DNA of 64,000 bases from Gp6-AA40 sp036802945 (GTDB lineage Bacteria; Acidobacteriota; Vicinamibacteria; Vicinamibacterales; UBA2999), in NCBI GenBank assembly GCA_036802945.1, contig DAIRVG010000010.1, positions 9,793 through 73,792 of the forward strand, written 5' to 3'. The translations under genes were made by a program, and so were the position numbers. The notes below the pieces were generated by a model. The model worked only from the letters and a program-made list of their open reading frames with translations, was not told where the DNA came from and searched no databases. Shown piece by piece: positions 58,247-64,000 of the stretch (position 1 is the stretch's first letter; every line of letters begins with the position of its first letter).

Positions 58247-58958
58247 CAAACCCCAGTGTCCGCTGGAACCATTCGATGAGGGCTCGAACGGTGTCTCCGT
58301 CGCGCGCGAGGAGCGCGGTCCCGTGGGCGGTGATATCCGAGAATCGCGTCTCGCGCGGGCCGGGGGCATCCTTGGCCAATTCCCGCACAGAGCGGGCCGC
58401 ATACGGGTCGTGGGTACTGGCGATGAGCAGCGCAGGCCGGCCGCCAAACTGCTTCATCGAGGCCTCGATACGCAGGCCGCGGTAGTCGAGAGCCGGGGAA
58501 ATCAGCGCGAGGGACCGAACCGACGGATCGCCTGCCGCCGCAATGGCGCCAAGGCTGGCGCCAAGCGACGCGCCCGCGATACCTATGGCGCCGGGCCGGA
58601 CGTCGGGGCGCGAGGACAGATAGGCGACGGCAGCACGCACGTCGCCGCTCCATCCCGTCAATACCTTGGAATCACCGGGATCCGAGAGGCCCGCGAGATC
58701 GATCGCCAGCGCGAAAATGTTTGCATCCGCGAGCCGCTGGCCCAGGGCGTCCCAGTCTTCCTTCGGTCGTCCGAGCATCGGAACGAGGACCACGGCGGGA
58801 GAAGGGCGTTGAGACGGCTCGAAGGCGAGCGCGGTGACGGTCCGGCCGTCTGCAGAGCGAAACGTTACTCCTCGGCCCGCCGCATGGACTGGCGGCGCCA
58901 GGATACCAAGCGCCACGACAACTCCCAGGATCGCGGACCTTAAAGGTCCGCGCCGCAC
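58239..58958 (-). CDS. Exported alpha/beta hydrolase (dienelactone-hydrolase-like)
   Basis: About 239 aa from the GTG at 58958. Nucleophile elbow GIAGASLGASLG; Asp (STHDPYAA) and His (ITAHGTALL) complete the triad. Signal peptide RRGPLRSAILGVVVALGILA, PPVHAA: its basic n-region RRGPLRS is encoded by a GCGGACCTTTAAGGTCCGC palindrome. In-frame sequence further upstream (to 59072) is wholly repeat-derived, though an ATG there overlaps the pdxJ stop. Substrate unknown. Confidence 0.8.
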   Translation of the reverse strand: MRRGPLRSAILGVVVALGILAPPVHAAGRGVTFRSADGRTVTALAFEPSQRPSPAVVLVPMLGRPKEDWDALGQRLADANIFALAIDLAGLSDPGDSKVLTGWSGDVRAAVAYLSSRPDVRPGAIGIAGASLGASLGAIAAAGDPSVRSLALISPALDYRGLRIEASMKQFGGRPALLIASTHDPYAARSVRELAKDAPGPRETRFSDITAHGTALLARDGDTVRALIEWFQRTLGFGP

Positions 58959-59042
58959 CGCGTAAAGTCCGCGCCACACCGCTGAAGGTCCGCGCCGCGA
59001 CCTGCCGCGTTGGGAGTTGGCTCCTTGGGAGTTGGGAATTGA
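58930..59042. repeat. Cluster of GGACC words and GGGAGTTGG words
   Basis: GCGGACCTTTAAGGTCCGC, two further CGCGTAAAGTCCGCG-like and GCTGAAGGTCCGCG halves, then TTGGGAGTTGGCTCCTTGGG and AGTTGGGAATTG. Encodes or precedes the start of the hydrolase. Confidence 0.85.
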
Positions 59043-59068
59043 CAGACGAGTCTCCTTACTAAGCGACG

Positions 59069-59806
59069 TCACACAGCGAGCACATCAAGATATTCGCGAA
59101 CGCTCTGGGCGAGGCCGACAAACAGCGAGTAGCTCACCAGCGCGTGACCAATCGACACTTCGTCGAGATGAGGCAGACGGCGAAACAGCACGAGGTTATC
59201 CAGGTCGAGGTCGTGGCCGGCGTTGACGCCGAGACCGAGCGACTCCGCGAGCTCCGCCGCGCGCGTGTAGGTCGCAAACGATTCGCGCGCCTGAGGCTCG
59301 CCGCGCTCGAACGCCCGGGCGAAAGGCTCGGTGTACAGCTCGACACTATCCGCGCCGATATCGGCGGCCCAGCGGATCGGAGCGTCCCGCGGATCGACGA
59401 ACAGGCTGACCCTCACTCTATCTGAACGCAGATCCGAGACAACCCGCCGTATTGCGTCTCGCGGCGTGTCGGCCGACCATCCTGCCTGGCTGGTGATCTC
59501 ACCCGGGTGGACCGGAACAAGGGTGCACTGATCGGGCTTCACGGCGTGAACCAGCTCCAGCAGGTCAGGCCTCGGATCGCCTTCGATGTTGAACTCGATG
59601 CGCCCCTTCAATGGGGCGAGGTACTCGGCGATCTCACGGACATCGGCTGCCGTGATGTGGCGGCCATCGGCGCGCGGGTGCACCGTGATCCCCGGAGCGC
59701 CGGCGTTCACACACACCTTCACGGCCTCGAGCACGGACGGGATCGCTCCGCCGCGCGAATTCCGAACGGTCGCGACTTTGTTGACGTTAACGGAGAGCTT
59801 GGTCAA
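59069..59806 (-). CDS. pdxJ: Pyridoxine 5'-phosphate synthase
   Basis: About 245 aa from the TTG at 59806 (MTKLSVNVNKVATVRNSRGG). Closes the pyridoxine ring from 1-deoxyxylulose 5-phosphate and aminoacetone phosphate. GITVHPRADGRHI, EFNIEGDPRP, VSLFVDP and GVNAGHDLDLDNL are family hallmarks. As in pyrD, the start is a TTG beside GGGATTTG words with no Shine-Dalgarno. Follows glmM. Confidence 0.95.
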   Translation of the reverse strand: MTKLSVNVNKVATVRNSRGGAIPSVLEAVKVCVNAGAPGITVHPRADGRHITAADVREIAEYLAPLKGRIEFNIEGDPRPDLLELVHAVKPDQCTLVPVHPGEITSQAGWSADTPRDAIRRVVSDLRSDRVRVSLFVDPRDAPIRWAADIGADSVELYTEPFARAFERGEPQARESFATYTRAAELAESLGLGVNAGHDLDLDNLVLFRRLPHLDEVSIGHALVSYSLFVGLAQSVREYLDVLAV

Positions 59807-59938
59807 GACAAATCCCAAATCCCAAATCCCAAGATCCAAATCCCAGGTTCGGATCCAAACCACAAGCCCGAAGACCCAAGCCCCAACGTCGCCGTGGTTT
59901 GGGTTTTGGGATTTGGGATTTGGGTCTTGGGATTTACA
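59807..59938. repeat. Long palindromic element, GGGATTTG type
   Basis: CAAATCCCAAATCCCAAATC with CCAAGATCCAAATCCC on one side; GGTTTGGGTTTTGGGATTTG with GGATTTGGGTCTTGGG on the other. Its ends meet the pdxJ start and the glmM stop. Confidence 0.9.
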
Positions 59939-61280
59939 CAACAGCCACCAGATGCTGCCTGACCGCGTCCGCGATCTCCTGCGCCCATTGAGCAATCTCT
60001 TTCTGATCGCGTCCTTCGATCATGATGCGCAGCAGCGGCTCGGTGCCTGAATACCGGATCAGCAGACGGCCGTTGCCGGCAAGGCGTGACTCTACCGCCG
60101 CCATCACGGCGGCAATGCCAGGGACCGTTTGCAAGTCGACTTTGCGCTCGACGCGCACGTTGACGAGCACCTGGGGATAAGCGGTCAGCTCGGAGGCCAG
60201 GTCCGACAGCGTCCGCCCGGTCGCCCCCATCGTCCGAAGGACATTGAGCGAGGTGGCAAGGCCGTCTCCAGTGAAGAGATATTCGGAAAAGATCACGTGG
60301 CCCGACTGTTCGCCGCCGAGCGACAGGCCGCGGCGCGTCATCTCCTCCATGACGTACTTGTCTCCGACCGCGCACCGCACGATCTCGATGCCGTCGTCGC
60401 GGAGCGCAATCTCGAGGCCGATGTTGCTCATCACGGTCGCAACGATCGCGTTGCCCTTGAGGCGTCCCTCGCGCTTCATGTGCTTCGCGCACATCAGCAT
60501 CACGGCGTCGCCGTCTACGATGCTCCCCGTCTCGTCGACGAAAATCGCGCGGTCGCCATCGCCGTCGTAGGCGATGCCGAGCGGATAACCGCCGTCGACC
60601 ACCGTCTTCGCAAGCTGCTGTGGCGCCGTGGAGCCGCAACGCAGGTTGATATTTCGCCCATCCGGCTCGCACCCGATGCAGCGCGTCTCGAAGCCGAGCT
60701 CCTGGAACAACCGCGGCGCAATCGTGGTCGTGGCGCCGTTGGCGCAGTCGATCGCCACGCGCATGCCGCGCAACGTCTCCGCATTCGGCAGGATCGCACG
60801 CAGGTGTGCGACGTATTCCGAGCGATAGTCCACCTGCTCGACCGGCGATGCGTCACCGTCCGGCACCTGCCACGATGCATCCGCGATGATCGCTTCCACG
60901 TGATCTTCGAGCGCCTCGGTGAACTTTTCGCCTGCGCCCGAGAACACCTTGATGCCGTTGTCTTCGAATGGATTGTGCGACGCAGAGATCACCACTCCGG
61001 CCGTGTACCCCATGCGCGGCGTCAGATACGCTATCGCCGGCGTCGGGATGATGCCCGCGCCAGTCAGGGATGCTCCCTGGCTCTTCATGCCAAAGGCAAG
61101 CTCGCGTTCGATCCAGCCGCCCGATTCACGCGTGTCGCGGCCGGAGAGAAATCGCACGCTGACGTCCTCGTGACGCAAAGCGCGGGCAAGTGCAGCGCCG
61201 ACCCGCCGTACAGTCGGCACATCAAGTGGGTACTCTCCTGCCTTGCCGCGAACGCCATCCGTCCCGAACAACCGACCCAT
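59934..61280 (-). CDS. glmM: Phosphoglucosamine mutase
   Basis: 448 aa. Interconverts glucosamine-6-P and glucosamine-1-P for peptidoglycan. Phosphoserine loop VVISASHNPFEDNGIK, metal loop AYDGDGDRAIF, sugar loop GGEQSGHVIF and phosphate-binding RYSGTEPLLRIM are complete. Follows ybbR in the usual cdaA-ybbR-glmM order. Confidence 0.97.
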   Translation of the reverse strand: MGRLFGTDGVRGKAGEYPLDVPTVRRVGAALARALRHEDVSVRFLSGRDTRESGGWIERELAFGMKSQGASLTGAGIIPTPAIAYLTPRMGYTAGVVISASHNPFEDNGIKVFSGAGEKFTEALEDHVEAIIADASWQVPDGDASPVEQVDYRSEYVAHLRAILPNAETLRGMRVAIDCANGATTTIAPRLFQELGFETRCIGCEPDGRNINLRCGSTAPQQLAKTVVDGGYPLGIAYDGDGDRAIFVDETGSIVDGDAVMLMCAKHMKREGRLKGNAIVATVMSNIGLEIALRDDGIEIVRCAVGDKYVMEEMTRRGLSLGGEQSGHVIFSEYLFTGDGLATSLNVLRTMGATGRTLSDLASELTAYPQVLVNVRVERKVDLQTVPGIAAVMAAVESRLAGNGRLLIRYSGTEPLLRIMIEGRDQKEIAQWAQEIADAVRQHLVAVV

Positions 61281-61295
61281 GTATCCCCTTGATGA

Positions 61296-61355
61296 GACGA
61301 GCCACGGAGGAACGGAACATGAAACTCACATGCTGCGTGTCTCCGTGGCCCGGGT
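61296..61355. repeat. Palindromic element, ACGGAGAC type
   Basis: GAGACGAGCCACGGAGGAAC ... GCGTGTCTCCGTGGCCCGGG between ybbR and glmM. Outer flanks match those at 23511 and 57225. Confidence 0.85.
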
Positions 61356-61364
61356 CTCTAACGT

Positions 61365-62270
61365 CTAACGTACTCGAACTTTCACTTCAGCGGGCTCGAG
61401 GCGCACGACGCCAACGCGGGCCGGGGCGACGATGCTGACCGGTAGTTGAAACTGGCCAGGCTTGAGGCCCTCGACGTCCACCGTCGCATCGAACATTCCG
61501 CCGTCGCTCGTCATCGCTTCCCGTGGACCGCGCACCCAGGCCGTAATCTCCGCCGGCAGCACTTGCACCTGGCCGCGTGCGTTACGTGCCTTGACCGCGA
61601 TTGCGCTCACCGACCACTCGACGGGCGCCGGTCCGACGACGACGCCTACCCTGGTCGTTTGTGGCGTCCGCAGGCGTGCCGCGGAATCGGCGACGCCGAT
61701 GTTCACGGTCTCCGTCAGCGGCGCCGATGCTCCGGTGACCGTCACAGGTTCTGTCATCGCTTGCGTCAATCGAGCAAGAACGCTGACCGGCCCGAGCACC
61801 TCGACCGTCGACGGCTGTGCAGTTACCGTGCCGACGACAAAGCCGTCCGCAGGGTCGCCCTCGACCGTTGGGACAATCGGCACGGTCTTGCTTCCCGAAG
61901 GCTCGAACGCCATCGACACCGTAGACGGGTTGACCTGGACGACATCAACGCCGAACGGCGTGCGAACGTCAGCGCCACCGAGATGAAACAGCCGTCGCCC
62001 CGTACGCGCGGATCGCAGGTCGAGCACCGCCACAAGCTCGCCGCCGGCTATGCGATTCAACGCACCTGACGACCCGCGAACGCGGACGTCGACAACGGCT
62101 GGGGCATCTCCAACGACTTCGAGCTGCGCGGGGAGATTGGTGAACTCGAGCGGGATGCGCAGCGCGCGCTCGACCGTCTGCTCACCGGCGACAGCAACCC
62201 ACAGCAGCGCCGCAAGCGCAATGGATACGAATTTGAGCCCGAGGTGATGGCGGAAACCGATGTAGGCCAT
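61365..62270 (-). CDS. YbbR-domain protein (CdaA regulator type)
   Basis: About 301 aa from the ATG at 62270. One N-terminal helix (LGLKFVSIALAALLWVAVAG) and several YbbR repeats (TVERALRIPLEFTNLPAQLE, KTVPIVPTVEGDPADGFVVG and similar). In Firmicutes the homologue CdaR regulates the diadenylate cyclase. The start overlaps the cdaA stop by 1 bp (TGATG). Confidence 0.93.
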   Translation of the reverse strand: MAYIGFRHHLGLKFVSIALAALLWVAVAGEQTVERALRIPLEFTNLPAQLEVVGDAPAVVDVRVRGSSGALNRIAGGELVAVLDLRSARTGRRLFHLGGADVRTPFGVDVVQVNPSTVSMAFEPSGSKTVPIVPTVEGDPADGFVVGTVTAQPSTVEVLGPVSVLARLTQAMTEPVTVTGASAPLTETVNIGVADSAARLRTPQTTRVGVVVGPAPVEWSVSAIAVKARNARGQVQVLPAEITAWVRGPREAMTSDGGMFDATVDVEGLKPGQFQLPVSIVAPARVGVVRLEPAEVKVRVR

Positions 62271-63088
62271 CAGGCGAGCGAGCTCCGTGCCTCCTCGGCC
62301 CGGCGCATCCGGCGGCGGCGATGGCCGAGCAGCGTGTGCAGCCGCGTCCGCAAACCGTCGGCGGACAGGTGGCGCTCGAGATCGCCGCCCATCGCGAGGG
62401 AGATCGCGCCTGTCTCCTCGGATACCACGACGGCAATCGCATCGTTCTCCTCGGTGAGGCCGAGGGCCGCGCGGTGCCGCGTGCCGAGATCGCGGCTGAC
62501 GCGCGGATTCACCGACAGCGGAAGGAAGCAGGCGGCCGCCGCAATGCGATCGCCCTGGACAATGACGGCGCCGTCGTGCAGCGGTGAGGCGGGCTGGAAG
62601 ATGCTCGCGAGGAGATCGTAGGTGAACATCGCGTCGAGCGGAATGCCCCCCTCGATGTAGTTGCGAAGTCCGATCTGCCGCTCGAGCACGACGATCGCGC
62701 CGATGTGGCGCGTCGACAGCGTGCTCGCGGCGACGACAATCTCCTCGATCGTTTCGTCGGCCTGCTCCGCGCGCTCGAAGTACCGGAAGAACGGGGCGCG
62801 GCCGAAATGGGCAAGCGCGCGCCTGATGTCGGACTGGAACAGCACAATAATCGCGAAAACGACATACGCGGCCAGGTTGCGAATGACCCAGTTGACCGTC
62901 TCGAGCTGCAGCCACTGCGACAGGAAGTAGAGCGCGAGCAGGAAACCGCCGCTTAACGCCATCTGCACCGCGCGCGTGCCGCGAATGAGCAGCAGCAGCT
63001 CGTAGAGCAGGAACGAGACGATGGCGATATCGAGAACGTCCGACCAGGCGATTGCGGGACGCCGGAGGAGCTCCGTCAGCCAGTTCAT
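62270..63088 (-). CDS. cdaA: Diadenylate cyclase CdaA
   Basis: 272 aa. Makes c-di-AMP from two ATP. Three N-terminal helices, then the DAC domain with LHDGAVIVQGDRI and DLGTRHRAALGLTE (DGA and RHR motifs). Overlaps folP by 4 bp and ybbR by 1. The Arg-rich end (GHRRRRMRRAEEARS) is unusual. Confidence 0.96.
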   Translation of the reverse strand: MNWLTELLRRPAIAWSDVLDIAIVSFLLYELLLLIRGTRAVQMALSGGFLLALYFLSQWLQLETVNWVIRNLAAYVVFAIIVLFQSDIRRALAHFGRAPFFRYFERAEQADETIEEIVVAASTLSTRHIGAIVVLERQIGLRNYIEGGIPLDAMFTYDLLASIFQPASPLHDGAVIVQGDRIAAAACFLPLSVNPRVSRDLGTRHRAALGLTEENDAIAVVVSEETGAISLAMGGDLERHLSADGLRTRLHTLLGHRRRRMRRAEEARSSLA

Positions 63089-63960
63089 GAGTCGACGCGA
63101 TGATACCGCCGAATCTCGTCGGCAACGCGCGTCACCTGAAGCATTTCCTCGATCGCATGGACCCGCACGATATGTGCGCCGGCGAGCACGGCGGCCGTGA
63201 CCGCCGCCGCCGTCGCCCAGTCACGTTCAGACGCCGCCACCCGTGCACCCAGCGCGCGGGCGAGAAACGATTTCCTTGACGGACCCACGACAATGGGCCG
63301 TCCAAGCTCGCTGAATTCGTCGAGGCGCGCGAGGGCCTCGAAGCTGTGAGGTGCTTCCTTCGCGAATCCGAGCCCCGGATCGACGAGGATGCGATCCTTC
63401 GCCACACCGGCACCGGTCGCGAACGCCATGCTTTCGCGCAACTCGTCCAGCACCTCGCTGACGACATCGCCGTACGACGCCTGCTGATACATGTCGCGCG
63501 ACCGGCCGCGCGTGTGCATCAATACGATTGCGGCACCTCGCCGGGCCACGACATCGGCCAGCTCCGCCTCGTAGCGCAAGCCGCTGATGTCGTTGACCAG
63601 GGACGCGCCCGCGGCAAGCGCTGCGTCGGCCGTCGCGGCCTTGTACGTGTCCACGGAAATCGGCACCGTGACGCGACCGGCCAATCCCTCGATGACCGGG
63701 ATCACGCGCCGCCGCTCTTCCGCCTCGTCGACGATCGCCGCGCCAGGCCGGGTCGACTCACCGCCGACGTCGATGATGCCGGCGCCCTGTTCCGCCATCC
63801 GCACGCCCGCCTCGATCGCCGTGGCGGGATCGAAAAGCTCTCCGCCATCTGAGAAGGAATCAGGTGTCACGTTCACCACGCCCATGACGACGGTCTGGTC
63901 GGCGAGAACAAGATTTCGACCGCCGGGGAGGGGGACGGTGAATCGTCGGCGCGGTTGCAT
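63085..63960 (-). CDS. folP: Dihydropteroate synthase
   Basis: 291 aa. Joins p-aminobenzoate to dihydropterin diphosphate. MGVVNVTPDSFSDGG, IIDVGGESTRPGA, VNDISGL, LMHTRG and GPSRKSFLA cover the substrate loops; the end RVHAIEEML is also conserved. Start ATG at 63960, six bases from a T-run of an upstream hairpin. Confidence 0.97.
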   Translation of the reverse strand: MQPRRRFTVPLPGGRNLVLADQTVVMGVVNVTPDSFSDGGELFDPATAIEAGVRMAEQGAGIIDVGGESTRPGAAIVDEAEERRRVIPVIEGLAGRVTVPISVDTYKAATADAALAAGASLVNDISGLRYEAELADVVARRGAAIVLMHTRGRSRDMYQQASYGDVVSEVLDELRESMAFATGAGVAKDRILVDPGLGFAKEAPHSFEALARLDEFSELGRPIVVGPSRKSFLARALGARVAASERDWATAAAVTAAVLAGAHIVRVHAIEEMLQVTRVADEIRRYHRVDS

Positions 63961-63993
63961 ATGAAAAAGGCCGACCTGAAGGTCGGCCTCTAC
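63961..63993 (-). terminator. Hairpin plus T-run just before folP, GGCCGACC type
   Basis: Minus strand GAGGCCGACCTTCAGGTCGG, CC and then TTTTT, 3 bases from the folP ATG. It looks like the intrinsic terminator of the gene beyond the right edge and belongs to the GGACC repeat family. Confidence 0.65.
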
Positions 63994-64000
63994 GTAGTGT

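Noticed and set aside
62271..63125. N-terminal extension of the YbbR protein through the cdaA region
   Set aside because: The frame is open but its product is Arg/Ala-rich and opposes a complete diadenylate cyclase; the ATG at 62270 overlaps the cdaA stop as coupled genes do.

Overview
The window reads as a contig from a GC-rich, Gram-negative soil-type bacterium. I infer Acidobacteriota, probably Vicinamibacteria, from the gene content (Pal and OmpA lipoproteins, TolC, GH39-like membrane glycosyltransferases, a CHASE2 sensor, a small microcompartment locus, GTG/TTG starts) and from dense word-like intergenic palindromes. This is inference; no marker gene was compared. Three runs of exactly 100 N (5010-5109, 37013-37112, 38455-38554) show it is a scaffold. 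I see no rRNA, tRNA, CRISPR array, prophage or IS transposase.

Layout. 1-4169: cdsA (end), uppS, truA, pyrE and a TolC-type channel. 4273-9231: a glycosyltransferase cut by a gap, a TIGR02757 protein, a CMD-family protein, a ModA-like binding protein and an MFS permease. 9308-12734: overlapping BtpA, 3-hydroxyacyl-CoA-type dehydrogenase and IlvD/Edd dehydratase genes, probably a sugar-acid pathway. 14257-20462: the pyrimidine locus, with pyrR-pyrB-pyrC-pyrE2 leftward and pyrK-pyrD-pyrF rightward from one control region. That region carries a very good PyrR-binding RNA hairpin. 20500-28080: pal, a large membrane glycosyltransferase, larE with an acidic zinc-ribbon protein, a receiver-PilZ protein and a metal P-type ATPase. 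28081-32733: Gld-type ABC transporter plus a DUF4340 protein. 32823-38344: a PBP4-type peptidase, a GNAT enzyme, and a giant coiled-coil/PEGA protein. 38566-42349: AlaX, histidine kinase, queC, queE. 42465-49364: DUF72, cyclophilin, nth, small unknowns, and a FecR-OmpA-CHASE2/HD-GYP module. 49594-53713: an unassigned operon (membrane protein, fatty acid hydroxylase, GH3 adenylase, enolase-superfamily enzyme). 53767-57215: a compact microcompartment locus (one BMC-H, three BMC-P, class II aldolase, 2-hydroxyacid dehydrogenase, Cys-rich protein). 57301-63960: small envelope proteins, pdxJ and the folP-cdaA-ybbR-glmM cell-wall/c-di-AMP cluster.

The most striking feature is a large set of short intergenic elements. 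Each is a 6-12 bp word in 2-4 tandem copies, usually followed by a loop and the reverse-complement words. At least ten word families occur. Some copies share conserved loops or flanks, so they behave like dispersed elements. Many have become part of genes. They encode signal-peptide segments (dacB, an alpha/beta hydrolase), N-termini (queC, a glycosyltransferase), C-terminal tails (nth, DUF72, GNAT, YHS) and cytoplasmic loops of membrane proteins. They also supply start codons (pyrD) and stop codons (pyrF). I consider this in-frame domestication the best candidate for something not yet described.
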